Shown: positions 12,574 through 28,447, numbered from the stretch's first letter. The stretch: 64,000 bases of DNA from an uncultured Pelagibacteraceae bacterium (GCA_902588835.1 CACIQQ010000001.1:62001-126000), one strand, 5' to 3'. Translations and numbers: made by a program. Notes: generated by a model not told the origin, from the letters alone.

Positions 12574-14529
12574 ATGAAAGTACCAGTACTATTACCGAAC
12601 ATTTTTGATCACCCATTTACATACACCTCAAAAGAAAAACTTAAAATTGGCGATTATGTAGAAGTACCTTTTGGTAAAAAAAAAATGATAGGTATTATCT
12701 GGGATAATTTTGAGGAAGGACCTAAAAAAAAATTTAAGATTAAAGAAATTATAAAGAAATTTACAAAAGATCCTTTAGAAAGTAAAACAATAAAATTTTT
12801 AAATTGGTTTTCTGATTATAATATTGTCCCCAAAGGTATGGCGTTAAAACTTCATCTAGTAAACAATTCTATAGAAGAAGATTATAAAACAGACACTTAC
12901 GATCAGTTTAATGAAAAATACCCAATTAAAGACTACAGGCTTAACACTCAACAAAAAAAAAGTTTATCTGAAATAGAAAAGGGGGATGAAAATTTTAGAG
13001 TTCATGTATTACAAGGAACTACAGGTTCAGGAAAAACAATAGTTTACTTTAATGCAATAAAAAAAAAATTAAATGAAGGTTATCAATCTTTAATTTTACT
13101 TCCTGAAATTGGCCTTACAAAAGAATTTGAAAAAAATTTCATTTCTTTTTTTGGTTTTAAGCCAGCTGTTTGGCATTCATCAATTACAAAAAAAAATAAA
13201 AAAATAATTTGGAGTGGTTTGAAATCAGGAAAAATAAAAGTTGTCATAGGAGCAAGGTCGGCTTTATTTTTACCTTTTAAAAAATTAGGTCTTATTACCA
13301 TAGATGAAGAACACGACCAATCTTACAAACAAGATGAGGGTGTAAACTATCATGCTAGAGATATGGCAATATCCAGAGCATCATTTGAAAATATACCTAT
13401 CAACTTGATATCTGCTGTTCCATCTATAGAAACTTATAAAAATATTAAAGGAAAAAAGTTTCATTCATCAAGGTTAACTGAGCGATTTAGAGATGCAAAG
13501 TTGCCAGATTATGAAATTATAAAAATAAAAAATAGTGAAAAAAAAGGAACATTTATTTCAGAGGAATTGATTGAAAAAGTAAAAGATAATTTATCTAGGA
13601 ATAATCAGGTTTTATTTTTTGTAAATAGAAGAGGTTACTCGCCATTTGTATTATGTAAAAACTGTTTGAAAACTTTTGACTGTCCTTTTTGCTCAATCAA
13701 TCTAGTTTATCATAAGATAAGAAATAAAGTTTTGTGCCATTATTGCGGTTATTCCGCAGAGATGAAGCGAGACTGTTCCTCAAAAGACCTCCAATGTGAT
13801 TTTAGCTTTAGTGGTCCAGGTGTTGAAAAAATACTCGAGGAAATAAAAAAGATTTTTCCTGACAAAAACACTTTAATTTTCTCAAGTGACACCATGAATA
13901 AAAAAAACTCATCTTCTAAAATCCAAGAGATAATAGATAATAAAATTAATATTTTAATTGGTACTCAACTGATTTCAAAAGGTTTTCATTTTCCTAATCT
14001 GAACTGTATTATTGTATTGGATATTGACTATTCCTCTCGAGGTTACGATTTAAGAAGTGCTGAAAAAACTGTACAGCTTTACCACCAATTATCAGGTAGA
14101 GCCGGTCGAGAAGGAAAGCCTTCAAAAGTTTATTTCCAAACAATGAATTTAAACTCAGATTACATATCACAAATCGTAAATCCTGATCCTTATATTTTTT
14201 TGGATAAAGAATTAATTCTGAGGGAAAAAAATTTATTGCCTCCTTTTGAGAGATTTATATCAATAATAGTTAGTGCTCAAAATAGCAAAAAATCCGACCA
14301 GGCATCATTTGAATTGTCAGAATTTTTAAAAAAAAACCTTAAAGTTAAGATTCTTGGACCAGTAAATGCTCCGATCTATAAAGTAAGAGGAAATTACAGG
14401 AATAGGATTTTATTAAGATCTGCAAAGAATATTTCAGCTCAGAAAAACTTAAAAATGGCTCTTAAAAGATTTGATATCCCAAAAGGAATAAAACTTTCAG
14501 TTGATGTTGATCCAATAAATTTCAATTAA
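12574..14529 (+). CDS. priA: Primosomal protein N' (PriA replication restart helicase)
   Basis: GTTGSGKT Walker A, DEEHDQSYKQ, Cys-rich zinc region CKNCLKTFDCPFC, C-terminal DVDPINFN. Confidence 0.93.
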   Translation: MKVPVLLPNIFDHPFTYTSKEKLKIGDYVEVPFGKKKMIGIIWDNFEEGPKKKFKIKEIIKKFTKDPLESKTIKFLNWFSDYNIVPKGMALKLHLVNNSIEEDYKTDTYDQFNEKYPIKDYRLNTQQKKSLSEIEKGDENFRVHVLQGTTGSGKTIVYFNAIKKKLNEGYQSLILLPEIGLTKEFEKNFISFFGFKPAVWHSSITKKNKKIIWSGLKSGKIKVVIGARSALFLPFKKLGLITIDEEHDQSYKQDEGVNYHARDMAISRASFENIPINLISAVPSIETYKNIKGKKFHSSRLTERFRDAKLPDYEIIKIKNSEKKGTFISEELIEKVKDNLSRNNQVLFFVNRRGYSPFVLCKNCLKTFDCPFCSINLVYHKIRNKVLCHYCGYSAEMKRDCSSKDLQCDFSFSGPGVEKILEEIKKIFPDKNTLIFSSDTMNKKNSSSKIQEIIDNKINILIGTQLISKGFHFPNLNCIIVLDIDYSSRGYDLRSAEKTVQLYHQLSGRAGREGKPSKVYFQTMNLNSDYISQIVNPDPYIFLDKELILREKNLLPPFERFISIIVSAQNSKKSDQASFELSEFLKKNLKVKILGPVNAPIYKVRGNYRNRILLRSAKNISAQKNLKMALKRFDIPKGIKLSVDVDPINFN

Positions 14530-14628
14530 CTGTTATTTTTGTGGCTTTTTTTAAAGCTCATACTTGATCGTTACTTGCCTATATGTTAATTAATCTGGAA
14601 ATTTATCAGCAAATACAAAGGATCTAAC

Positions 14629-15177
14629 TTGTCTAATTCCCAAACTAAAGCAACAAACAGTTATTCTCAGTCTTTGTTTGAGCTTGCAAAAGAGAATAGT
14701 GTGTTAGATGAAATCGAAGCTCAGGCAAACTCCTTATACAGCGTAATTAAAGATTCTCAGGATTTCTCAACTTTTATAAAAGACCCTACATTCAAACAAG
14801 ATAAACAGCTTGAGATTTTTAGCGCAATTTTTAAAAAAGTAAAATTGAACAGCTTATTTGTTAAGTTCATAAAATTTCTTATTCATAAAAGAAGAATATT
14901 TTTTTTAAAAAATATCTTAAACGATTTTATCACCTATTGTTCAATTCAAAGAGGAGAAGTTAGAGCTGAGCTTGTATCTTCAAAAAAATTAGATAACTCT
15001 GAGATAGAAAAAATTAAAGAGGAAATGACTAAAGACTTTAATTCAAAAATTAACTTAAGTTATAAGGTTGATGAGTCATTGCTTGCTGGAGTAAAAATAA
15101 AAATTGGAAGTATTATGATTGATAATTCTTTAAAGAATAAATTAATGAAAATGAAAAACTCAATGAAGGAAGTATAA
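14629..15177 (+). CDS. atpH: ATP synthase F1 delta subunit (TTG start)
   Basis: Delta-subunit N-terminus [12 protein letters not shown]; first gene of F1 block; AAGGA a few nt upstream of the TTG start. Confidence 0.9.
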   Translation: MSNSQTKATNSYSQSLFELAKENSVLDEIEAQANSLYSVIKDSQDFSTFIKDPTFKQDKQLEIFSAIFKKVKLNSLFVKFIKFLIHKRRIFFLKNILNDFITYCSIQRGEVRAELVSSKKLDNSEIEKIKEEMTKDFNSKINLSYKVDESLLAGVKIKIGSIMIDNSLKNKLMKMKNSMKEV

Positions 15178-16712
15178 TGGATATTAACCCATCAGAAGTA
15201 ACAAAAATATTAAAAGAACAAATCAAAAAATTCGGAGATAAATCTGAAGTTACAGAAATTGGTCAAGTTTTATCTGTAGGAGACGGAATAGCAAGAATTT
15301 ACGGACTCGACAATGTTCAAGCTGGTGAGATGGTAGAATTTGCTGACGGTTCTAAAGGTATGGCGTTGAACTTAGAAAGTGATAACGTTGGAGTAGTTAT
15401 TTTTGGTGATGATAGAGCAGTTAAAGAAGGTGATACAGTCAAAAGAACTGGAGCGATTGTTGACACACCAGTTGGTAAAGAATTACTTGGAAGAGTTGTT
15501 GATGGATTAGGAAACCCAATAGACGGCAAAGGAGCTTTAGACAAAAGTATTAAACGAAGTAGAGTCGAGGTGAAAGCACCAGGAATTATTCCAAGAAAAT
15601 CTGTCAGCGAACCAATGCAAACAGGTTTAAAATCAATTGATAGTTTGGTTCCGATAGGTAGAGGTCAAAGGGAATTAATTATTGGAGATCGCCAAACAGG
15701 AAAAACTGCTGTTGCTATTGATGCGATAATTAATCAAAAAAAGATAAACGAGTCAGGTGATGAAAAACAAAAACTTTATTGTATTTATGTTGCAATAGGT
15801 CAAAAACGATCGACTGTTAGACAGATAGAGAAAACTTTAGAAGAGGCTGGAGCTATGGAATATACAACAATTGTTGCGGCAACAGCTTCAGATGCAGCTC
15901 CATTACAATTTTTAGCTCCATACACTGGATGTGCTATGGGTGAATATTTTAGAGACAATGGAATGCATGCTTTAATTATTTATGACGATCTTTCAAAACA
16001 AGCAGTAGCCTACAGACAAATGTCACTTCTTTTAAGACGTCCTCCAGGAAGAGAGGCATATCCAGGAGATGTTTTTTATTTACATAGTCGATTACTTGAA
16101 AGAGCAGCAAAATTAGGTGACGAACATGGCGGAGGATCATTAACTGCGTTGCCAATCATCGAAACTCAAGCAGGAGACGTATCAGCTTACATACCTACTA
16201 ACGTAATCTCAATTACTGATGGACAAATATTTTTAGAGACAGAACTATTCAATCAAGGAATAAGACCTGCAATTAATGTTGGCTTATCAGTTTCAAGGGT
16301 AGGATCTTCTGCTCAAACAAAAGCTATGAAAAAAGTTTCTGGATCTATGAAACTTGAACTTGCTCAATATAGAGAGATGGCAGCTTTTGCACAGTTTGGA
16401 TCTGACTTAGATGCGTCAACTCAAAAGCTTTTAAACAGAGGAGCAAAATTAACTGAATTATTGAAACAAAAACAATATTCTCCAATGACAGTAGCTGAGC
16501 AAGTTATTTCTGTCTTTTGTGGTGTAAAAGGTCACTTAGACGATATTCAACAAAAAGATATATCAAAATTTGAGAAAGATATAATTGAGAAATGTAAATC
16601 TGAACAACCAGATTTGATAAATTCAATAATTTCATCAGGAAAACTTGAAGAAGATAATGAGAAAAAATTAACGAGTATTATTTTGGATTTAAAGAAAAAT
16701 TTCGATAAATAA
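15177..16712 (+). CDS. atpA: ATP synthase F1 alpha subunit
   Basis: [15 protein letters not shown] Walker A, 511 aa, position in atp operon. Confidence 0.98.
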   Translation: MDINPSEVTKILKEQIKKFGDKSEVTEIGQVLSVGDGIARIYGLDNVQAGEMVEFADGSKGMALNLESDNVGVVIFGDDRAVKEGDTVKRTGAIVDTPVGKELLGRVVDGLGNPIDGKGALDKSIKRSRVEVKAPGIIPRKSVSEPMQTGLKSIDSLVPIGRGQRELIIGDRQTGKTAVAIDAIINQKKINESGDEKQKLYCIYVAIGQKRSTVRQIEKTLEEAGAMEYTTIVAATASDAAPLQFLAPYTGCAMGEYFRDNGMHALIIYDDLSKQAVAYRQMSLLLRRPPGREAYPGDVFYLHSRLLERAAKLGDEHGGGSLTALPIIETQAGDVSAYIPTNVISITDGQIFLETELFNQGIRPAINVGLSVSRVGSSAQTKAMKKVSGSMKLELAQYREMAAFAQFGSDLDASTQKLLNRGAKLTELLKQKQYSPMTVAEQVISVFCGVKGHLDDIQQKDISKFEKDIIEKCKSEQPDLINSIISSGKLEEDNEKKLTSIILDLKKNFDK

Positions 16713-16714
16713 TT

Positions 16715-19009
<2,295 letters not shown>

Positions 19010-19010
<1 letters not shown>

Positions 19011-19402
19011 TGTCAGATTCGTTTAACTTGGAAATTGTTAATCCAGAAAAATTATTCCTTTCTTTAGATAATGTATCTGAAGTAGTGGTACCTGCATTTG
19101 AAGGTGATATGGGCATTTTGAAAGATCACATATCTATAATTTCATTTTTAAAACCTGGAATAGTTAAGGTTTTTACAGGCAATGAAGTAAAAGAATTATA
19201 TGTTGAAGATGGAATTATAGAATTTAGTGAAAATTCTTTATCAATTCTTACCAGCAGAATTATCGACATAAAAGAAATAAAAAAAGACGATTTAAGCTCA
19301 ATGATTAATGAGGCCAATGAAGCTTTAAAAGATGAAAATTTAGACGACCAAAAAAGATTTTTAGCAAATCAAAAAATTGATGTTTTGAATAGACTCAATT
19401 AG
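19010..19402 (+). CDS. atpC: ATP synthase F1 epsilon subunit
   Basis: Short epsilon N-terminal domain (VVPAFEGDMGILKDH), operon position after atpD. Confidence 0.93.
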
Positions 19403-19403
19403 A

Positions 19404-19880
19404 TTATTTTAAAATATCCAGCACTTTTTTTTTGACTTCATTATAAACGTCTAATTTGAAATCAACCACATTTTTGGTAATATCTTCAAGGTTTATCCAT
19501 TTCCACTCTAAGAACTCAGGCTTTTTGGTTTTTATATTTATTTCGTTATCACTACCTAGAAATCTCATACAAAACCACTTTTGTATTTGACCTTTGTATT
19601 TTCCTTTCCATATAATTCCTAAAAGATTTTGAGGAAGCAGATAAGTTTGAAAACCGTCCAACTCTTTAATCAATTTAACATTTGTTATACTTGTTTCTTC
19701 TTCTAACTCTCTTGTAGCTGCATCAAGATAATCCTCATTTTCATCAATTCCACCCTGAGGCATTTGCCAATAATTGTTTGGATTATCTATTCTTTTTGCT
19801 ACAAAGACTTCGTTATTTTGATTAAGTAAAACAATGCCCACTCCTTTTCTAAGTGGCAACTTTTTAAACTTTTCGAGCAT
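19404..19880 (-). CDS. rppH: RNA pyrophosphohydrolase (Nudix)
   Basis: WQMPQGGIDENEDYLDAATRELEEET Nudix box. Confidence 0.92.
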   Translation of the reverse strand: MLEKFKKLPLRKGVGIVLLNQNNEVFVAKRIDNPNNYWQMPQGGIDENEDYLDAATRELEEETSITNVKLIKELDGFQTYLLPQNLLGIIWKGKYKGQIQKWFCMRFLGSDNEINIKTKKPEFLEWKWINLEDITKNVVDFKLDVYNEVKKKVLDILK

Positions 19881-21008
19881 CTATCCTGCTAAAAGTTTAC
19901 GAGCAAAATTTAATTGATTATCGGTTTCTGTATCAATTCGAAAATCACTCTCTTCTTCTTCAATTGATATATCTGGAGCTACACCAACCTCTGAAATTGA
20001 TTTTCCTGAGGGTAAATAATATTTTGAAATTGTTAGTCTAATTGCTCCCTCATTTTTAAGAGGAATTATTGATTGAACAGAACCTTTACCATATGTACTT
20101 TCACCAACCAAAACTGCTCTTTTGTGATCCTTTAATGCTCCCGCAACTATTTCTGATGCTGATGCAGACCCATTATTAATTAAAACTACAAGAGTTTTAC
20201 CGTTTATTAAATCTCCACTACTTGCAAACCATTTTCTATTTTCACTTTTTTGTCGGCCCTTAGTCGATACAATTTCTCCATCCTCAAGAAAAAAATCTGA
20301 TATTTTAATTGCTTGAGATAATAATCCTCCAGGATTATTTCGTAAGTCAAGGATGTAGCTTTCAATTTTTTTATCTCTTTTAAATTTTTTAATCTCAGTT
20401 TTGATTTGACTACCACTATTTTCATTAAATGACGTCAATCTTAAGTAACCAATTTTCTTATCATAAGTCTTTGATTTCACTGATGCGATTTGAATAATTT
20501 CTCTTGTAATATTGAATATTAATGATTTCTTTTTCCCAACTCTTCTAACTGTAATTTCGATACTACTTCCAACTGGTCCTCTCATTAAATCAACAGCTTC
20601 AGTCAATGTCTTTCCTTGTACCTGCGTGTCATTTATTTTCACTATGTAATCACCTGCTTTAACACCAGCTTTGTCAGCTGGAGAATTATCTATTGGAGAT
20701 ATTACTTTTACAACACCTGCTTCCATACCGACTTCGATTCCTAATCCCCCAAATTTACCGCTTGTTTCAGTTTCCATTTGTTTAAGATCCTCTGGTGATA
20801 AATATGCAGAATATGGGTCAAGCGATCTTAAGACTCCATCGATTGCAGCATCCATTGCTTCAGCTTGATCTATCTCTTCAACATATTCTTTGTTGACTTT
20901 ATCAAGTACTTCTCCAAATAAATCTACTTTATCGTAAATGTTATCATTATTTGAAAATGCAAGTGTAAATGTATGAAAAATTATAATTACAAAAATAATT
21001 ATTCTCAT
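19881..21008 (-). CDS. ctpA: Carboxyl-terminal (S41) processing protease with PDZ domain
   Basis: PDZ region, RNNPGG, NNGSASASEIVAGAL catalytic Ser, GKGSVQ Lys. Confidence 0.93.
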   Translation of the reverse strand: MRIIIFVIIIFHTFTLAFSNNDNIYDKVDLFGEVLDKVNKEYVEEIDQAEAMDAAIDGVLRSLDPYSAYLSPEDLKQMETETSGKFGGLGIEVGMEAGVVKVISPIDNSPADKAGVKAGDYIVKINDTQVQGKTLTEAVDLMRGPVGSSIEITVRRVGKKKSLIFNITREIIQIASVKSKTYDKKIGYLRLTSFNENSGSQIKTEIKKFKRDKKIESYILDLRNNPGGLLSQAIKISDFFLEDGEIVSTKGRQKSENRKWFASSGDLINGKTLVVLINNGSASASEIVAGALKDHKRAVLVGESTYGKGSVQSIIPLKNEGAIRLTISKYYLPSGKSISEVGVAPDISIEEEESDFRIDTETDNQLNFARKLLAG

Positions 21009-21358
21009 TAAACAATAACTTTCTCTTTTGGAATTAACTCAGACCAAATTTTTTCTAATTCATAAAATTTTCTTTTCTCTGGATTAAAAATGTGAACTAC
21101 AATGTCTATTCCATCTACCAGTTTCCACTCAGCACTATCTTTTCCCTCAATTTTACAATTTTTTAATCCATTAGTTTTAAACTTTTCCAAAACTTGTTCA
21201 GAAAGAGACTGGATATGTCTAGAAGACGTTCCACTTGCAACAATCATATAGTCAGCTATTGAGGATTTATCTTTAAGATCTATAGATACTATGTCTAAAG
21301 CCTTATTACTATCGAGTGTTTTGATGATGATTTTTTTTAAGTCTAAGTTTTCGGCCAT
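21008..21358 (-). CDS. rsfS: Ribosome silencing factor
   Basis: DYMIVASGTSSRHIQSL and EWKLVDGIDIVVHIF motifs. Confidence 0.93.
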   Translation of the reverse strand: MAENLDLKKIIIKTLDSNKALDIVSIDLKDKSSIADYMIVASGTSSRHIQSLSEQVLEKFKTNGLKNCKIEGKDSAEWKLVDGIDIVVHIFNPEKRKFYELEKIWSELIPKEKVIV

Positions 21359-21373
21359 TAATTATTTACCTTA

Positions 21374-21907
21374 TCAAATATTTCTTATTTGAGAAGATGA
21401 AATATTTACCTTATTAAAACTTATGTATTTAAGACCCCTTTTTTTTAAGTTCTTATAAGCCATTGATTCCTTTGATCTTTTTTTGTACCCGCTTCTATCA
21501 AAAACTAAAATTTTTGCTAACTTTCCAATTTTAGACCAATTGTTCCATTTATGAAAATTTATGAGATTATCAGCTCCCATTATAAAAAATATTTCGTTAC
21601 TGCGATTCTTTTTAAAAAATTTTATAAGCTTAATTGTCTTATTAGATTTAATTTTTTTTTCATAAAAACCCACAGTCACATACTTTGTTTTTTTTGTTAA
21701 ACTCTTTGCAATTTGGACTCTTTTTTTAAGGCTATAAAAACTTTTACTTTTAAAAGGGTTTTTTTCAGTGATAGCCCATACAATTTTGTCTAATTTGAAT
21801 AATTTTTTGGCAACTTTAGAAATTTTTAAATGCCCTTTGTGAGCAGGATCAAAAGTTCCGCCAAGAATACCTAGTCTAACTTTTTTTTTAAGATCGTATT
21901 TGGCCAT
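21374..21907 (-). CDS. nadD: Nicotinate-nucleotide adenylyltransferase
   Basis: LGGTFDPAHKGHL; ISSSQIRN C-terminal motif. Confidence 0.92.
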   Translation of the reverse strand: MAKYDLKKKVRLGILGGTFDPAHKGHLKISKVAKKLFKLDKIVWAITEKNPFKSKSFYSLKKRVQIAKSLTKKTKYVTVGFYEKKIKSNKTIKLIKFFKKNRSNEIFFIMGADNLINFHKWNNWSKIGKLAKILVFDRSGYKKRSKESMAYKNLKKRGLKYISFNKVNISSSQIRNI

Positions 21908-23134
21908 TTCCTATTACTTCATATTTATAAGATACAAGTTGATTTAAACCAACAGGACCTCTAGGTGGTAATTTATTAGTTGATATACCTACTTCGCCAC
22001 CAAAGCCAAGTTCAGCTCCATCTGCAAATTGAGTCGATGAATTATGAATTAATATTGAACTTTTCACATTTTCAAAAAAGTATTTTGTATTTTTTTTATT
22101 ATTAGAAATAATTGCCTCAGTATGTGAGGTACCATACTTATTAATATGTTCGACGGCATCCTCTACATTGTTGACTTTTTTTACAGAAATTTTTAATGAC
22201 AAGTATTCGGTCGACCAATCTTTTGATGTTGCTTTATGAATTTTTTTTGGAGAAATTTTTCTGATAGTGTCGTCAGCATATATTTCGCAATTATTGTTTA
22301 ATAAGTCATTAATAATTAAATTGATTTTTTCGCTAGATAGTTTTCTATGAACAAGTAATGTCTCTGTAGCACCACAAATTCCAGGGTTTCTTAATTTTGC
22401 ATTTAATATAATTTTACTTGCCATTTTGTGATTTACGTTTTCATCTACAAAGGTATGACATAAACCTTCAAGATGTCCTATGGTGGGTATATTTGAATAT
22501 TTTTTTACCTTTTTTACTAGATTTTTACCGCCTCTTGGAATTATTACATCAATGTAAGACTCCATTTTAGACAATAAAAAATCTACCACTTTTCTATTTT
22601 TTTTTTCAATAAATTGAACAAAATTTACATCTACCTTATTTTTCTTAAGAGCTTTTCTAAATAAGTTTGAGATAATTTTATTAGAATTAAAAGCTTCTGA
22701 ACCTCCTTTTAATATTACACTATTTCCAGATTTAAAACATAAAGAAGAGACGTCTGAAGTTACGTTTGGTCTACTTTCATAAATAACTCCAATTACCCCA
22801 ATAGGAATAGTAACTTTTTTAACCTTTAATTTGTTAGGTCGACTCCATTTAGAAACCACTCTATTAACTGGGTCTTTAAGTTTAATTATTTCTAATACAG
22901 ATTTTCTGATACCTTCAATCTTTTTATCATTAAGCTCTAATCTATTTATTAAGTTAATATCAAGTTTTTTTTGTCTGGCTATCTTCAGGTCCTTTAAATT
23001 TTCTTTTAAAATTTTGTCATTATTTTCAGTTAATAGGCTCACATAATCTTTTAAAATTTTATTTTTTTTTTCTTTATTAATAATTTTTAATCCTGCCTTA
23101 ACTGCGTTTATTCCAATTCTATTTAAATAATTTT

Positions 23135-23138
<4 letters not shown>
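21888..23138 (-). CDS. proA: Gamma-glutamyl phosphate reductase
   Basis: PIGVIGVIYESRPNVT, ALDH-fold, C-terminal GRGPVGLNQLVSYKY-like (PPRGPVGLNQLVSYKY). Confidence 0.95.
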
Positions 23139-25247
<2,109 letters not shown>

Positions 25248-25502
25248 TTAATTGGGTTTAACTGAAACGTAAGTCCTATCAGACTTTGATTTTTTGAAAA
25301 TAACTTTCCCTTTTATCACCGAAAAGATTGAATGATCTTTCCCCATACCAACATTTTGTCCAGGGAAAATTTTTGTTCCCCTTTGTCTAACAATAATATT
25401 TCCAGGCACCACAAACTGACCCCCATATTTTTTTACTCCAAGACGTCTTCCTGCACTATCTCTTCCGTTCCTTGACGATCCACCTGCTTTTTTTGTTGCC
25501 AT
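25248..25502 (-). CDS. rpmA: 50S ribosomal protein L27
   Basis: [29 protein letters not shown]. Confidence 0.98.
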   Translation of the reverse strand: MATKKAGGSSRNGRDSAGRRLGVKKYGGQFVVPGNIIVRQRGTKIFPGQNVGMGKDHSIFSVIKGKVIFKKSKSDRTYVSVKPN

Positions 25503-25906
25503 TATTTAACTTTAGTTGTTGTTTTTTTTTCTTCTTTTATTTTGCTTACTTTAGTAATTTTCTCTGCCTCAGACAAGACCTTTCCATCTTTTGACATAAT
25601 TTTGTTTACTCTAATTAATGAAAATTGTTGTCTGTGACCGTTTTTTCTTCTTGAATTTTTACGTCTACGTTTTTTAAATATTAAAACAGTTCTATTTTTT
25701 GAATTTTTTAATAATTCAGCCTCAACTTTTGCACCAGAAACAACAGGGTTACCTAACTCAATATTTTTGTCATCTCCGTAAGCTAAAATTTCTTTGAACT
25801 CTATTTTACTATTTGGCTTACCTTCTGGAAATTTTTCAATTTTTAAAATTTCTCCAGCTTTGACTTTGTACTGTTTTCCACCTGTTTGTATGACTGCAAA
25901 TGACAT
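25502..25906 (-). CDS. rplU: 50S ribosomal protein L21 (start re-assigned to MSFAV; ORF track extends to 25933)
   Basis: [19 protein letters not shown]; canonical L21 N-terminus; predicted -10 would lie inside the extended ORF. Confidence 0.95.
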   Translation of the reverse strand: MSFAVIQTGGKQYKVKAGEILKIEKFPEGKPNSKIEFKEILAYGDDKNIELGNPVVSGAKVEAELLKNSKNRTVLIFKKRRRKNSRRKNGHRQQFSLIRVNKIMSKDGKVLSEAEKITKVSKIKEEKKTTTKVK

Positions 25907-25931
25907 AAAAGTATTTTCTAAATTATGCAGC

Positions 25932-25959
25932 AATATAGTTATAAGGTATTTATAGTCAA
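25932..25959 (-). promoter_or_regulatory. Predicted sigma70-like promoter for rplU-rpmA
   Basis: On the minus strand: TTGACT (25959-25954), 16-nt spacer, TATATT (25937-25932), 26 nt upstream of the rplU ATG. Confidence 0.5.
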
Positions 25960-25969
25960 GTTATATCGA

Positions 25970-26689
25970 TTAAAAATTATCCTTTAAATCCCTTAATTTT
26001 GAAAATTCTTCCTGATTTTTTGCTCTTAAAAAAATGTTACAATTCAATTCATCTTTTATTGTAGATGGCACAGAAGGAAAACCACTATTCAATTTTTTTT
26101 TAATATTTAGAATCTTTTTATTAAGTTCAGAATTGTTTTGATCAAATCTTTGACAAAAAATTGCATTATTTAATGTATATTCATGTCCAAAGTATATGTT
26201 TGTCTCAGGTGGTAAAACTTTTAACCTCGATAATGAATTAAACATATCTTTATAGCTCCCCTCAAAAATTCTTCCACACCCCAAAGAAAACAATGTATCT
26301 CCAGTAAAAACTGTTTTTTCGTTAAAAAAATGAAAGCATATATGTCCAGAAGTGTGCCCAGGTACATGAATTACTTTAAATTCAAATATGCCATCCTTCC
26401 AAATCTGATTATCTTTTAAGGGAATATCAATCATAGGAATTCTATCTTTATCATCCTCAAAGGCTAGAATTTTTGCGTTAAACTCTTTTTTAAGAATATT
26501 GTTACCATCAATATGATCGCCATGGTGATGAGTATTTAGAATGTATTTTAAATTTAAATTATTTTTTTTGATATACTCTAATACTGGTTTTGCCTCACCA
26601 GGATCTACCACGCAAGTATCCAGGTTTTTTTCATTGATTAGCAAATATGAAAAATTGTCAGTAAGACATTTTATTATTTCAATTTTCAC
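25970..26689 (-). CDS. gloB: Hydroxyacylglutathione hydrolase (glyoxalase II)
   Basis: THHHGDHIDG metallo-beta-lactamase motif, FTGDTLFSLGCGR. Confidence 0.93.
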   Translation of the reverse strand: MKIEIIKCLTDNFSYLLINEKNLDTCVVDPGEAKPVLEYIKKNNLNLKYILNTHHHGDHIDGNNILKKEFNAKILAFEDDKDRIPMIDIPLKDNQIWKDGIFEFKVIHVPGHTSGHICFHFFNEKTVFTGDTLFSLGCGRIFEGSYKDMFNSLSRLKVLPPETNIYFGHEYTLNNAIFCQRFDQNNSELNKKILNIKKKLNSGFPSVPSTIKDELNCNIFLRAKNQEEFSKLRDLKDNF

Positions 26690-26690
26690 T

Positions 26691-27245
26691 TTATTTCTCT
26701 AGTATAAAAATTCCTAATTCAGAAAACAAATTCTGAAATTTTAAATTTTTTAAATTAATCTTAATATTTCTTTGCTTGCAATAATTTTCAAAATCCTTAA
26801 TTGTGCACATATGCAAGTTTGGAGTATTATACCATTCGTTAGGTAAATTTTCTGTAACCGGCATTGTGCCTTTTAAAAGTAAATGTAGCCTTACTTTCCA
26901 GTGTCCAAAATTAGGAATTGATACAATTGCTTTTTTTCCAATCCTTAGTAATTCATTCAATACATTTTCTGGATCTAAGAAAGCTTGTAAAGTTTGACTT
27001 AGAATTACAAAATCAAAAGAGTTATCTGGAAATTGCCTTAAATCTTTTTCTGCATCACCTTCAATAACAGTTAAACCTTTTTCAACACACTTTTGAACAT
27101 TTGATTTTGATAATTCAATTCCCCTTATATCTTTACTGATATTCTCAGTTATATATTTCATTAATTCGCCATTCCCACACCCTACATCTAAAATCTTGGA
27201 GTTTTTTGTCACTAAGTTTGCGATATTATAAAATTCTTTTTTCAT
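26691..27245 (-). CDS. metW: Methionine biosynthesis protein MetW (methyltransferase fold)
   Basis: DVGCGNGELMKY; translationally coupled to metX. Confidence 0.92.
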   Translation of the reverse strand: MKKEFYNIANLVTKNSKILDVGCGNGELMKYITENISKDIRGIELSKSNVQKCVEKGLTVIEGDAEKDLRQFPDNSFDFVILSQTLQAFLDPENVLNELLRIGKKAIVSIPNFGHWKVRLHLLLKGTMPVTENLPNEWYNTPNLHMCTIKDFENYCKQRNIKINLKNLKFQNLFSELGIFILEK

Positions 27246-28363
27246 TAAATTTTCTCATAAGATTTGTTTAAAAAATTCCTCACAGTGTTGAGGAAGTCTG
27301 GAACATTAAGTAAAAAAGAGTCGTGTCCTTTATCAGATGTAATTTCAACAAACCCAACGTCTTTACCAATAGCATTAAGTGCTATCACTATTTCTCTATT
27401 TTCAGATGTTGGATAGAGCCAGTCTGATGTAAAAGATATGATAAAAAATCTTGTGTCACTTTTCTCAAACGCTTTTGATAAATTGCCCCCGAACTTCTTT
27501 GTTAAGTCAAAATAATCCATAGCTCTTGTGATATATAAATAGCTATTTGCATCAAACCTATCCACAAAAACTGAGCCTTGATATCTGAGATAACTTTCTA
27601 TTTGAAAGTCAGCATCAAAGCTGAATTTTAAATCATCTCTTTCTTGAAGTTTCCTACCAAATTTTTCTTGAAGACCAGCTTTAGATAAATAAGTTATATG
27701 TGCTGCCATTCTTGCAACAGCAAGCCCCTTATCAGGCTGTTTATTTTGCTCTTCATAAAATCCATCCTGCCAATTATTATCTGCCATTATTGATTGCCTT
27801 CCTAGTTCATTTAGAGCAATATTTTGAGCAGAATGACTTGCTGTACATGCTATTGGAACAGCAGTGTGAGCCTTATTTGGAAAATTAGATACAAACTGAA
27901 GGACTTGCATTCCCCCCATGGATCCACCGATCACACTAAATAATTTTTCAATTTTAAAATATTCTAAAAGGTTATATTGAGCGTTAACCATATCATTTAT
28001 TGTAATTACAGGAAAATTAGTTCCGTAAGGTTTTTTTGTTTTCGGATTTATATCACTTGGTCCAAAAGAACCCATACAGCCACCAATAACATTAGCTGCG
28101 ATTACAAAGTATTTATCTGTATCAATAGCTTTACCAGGGCCAAGGGCATAGTTCCACCAACCGTCTTTCTTAGTAATTGGATTTGTTCCTGAAGCAAACT
28201 GGTCTCCTGTGAGTGCATGAAAAACTAATATAGCATTATCTTTTTTATCATTTAATTTTCCATATGTTTCATAAGCCAAAGGAAAATCACTGATTGTCTG
28301 ACCACAATCTAGTTTCAATGGTTTTTTTACCAATAAGGTTTTTATTTTATCTTTTTCACTCAT
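27245..28363 (-). CDS. metX: Homoserine O-acyltransferase
   Basis: VIGGSMGGMQVLQF nucleophile elbow, ALTGDQ; SAM-II riboswitch immediately upstream. Confidence 0.95.
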   Translation of the reverse strand: MSEKDKIKTLLVKKPLKLDCGQTISDFPLAYETYGKLNDKKDNAILVFHALTGDQFASGTNPITKKDGWWNYALGPGKAIDTDKYFVIAANVIGGCMGSFGPSDINPKTKKPYGTNFPVITINDMVNAQYNLLEYFKIEKLFSVIGGSMGGMQVLQFVSNFPNKAHTAVPIACTASHSAQNIALNELGRQSIMADNNWQDGFYEEQNKQPDKGLAVARMAAHITYLSKAGLQEKFGRKLQERDDLKFSFDADFQIESYLRYQGSVFVDRFDANSYLYITRAMDYFDLTKKFGGNLSKAFEKSDTRFFIISFTSDWLYPTSENREIVIALNAIGKDVGFVEITSDKGHDSFLLNVPDFLNTVRNFLNKSYEKI

Positions 28364-28395
28364 AGTTTTTTTTGTGAATTGTGAGGAAAAAAAAA

Positions 28396-28447
28396 CTTAT
28401 TTAGCGGTTTTTTTAAAGCGCTCGCAATTCAGTTAAATCAGCGCAAA
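28396..28447 (-). ncRNA. SAM-II riboswitch (metX leader)
   Basis: Reverse strand reads TTTTGCGCTGATTTAACTGAATTGCGAGCGCTTTAAAAAAACCGCTAAATAAG: P1 GCGCT/AGCGC, conserved GATTTAACTG and ATTGC-AGCGC, and 3' GCTAAA pseudoknot strand pairing with ATTTA. Confidence 0.93.

Noticed and set aside
14544-14592. GCTTT-TTTT-AAAGC mini-hairpin and possible TTGATC-17-TAATTA promoter upstream of atpH
   Set aside because: Stem is very short and AT-rich; hexamers match poorly; kept out of the feature list.
19405-19418. TATTTTAAAATA palindrome after atpC
   Set aside because: Pure A/T, no loop, inside rppH coding end; likely compositional.
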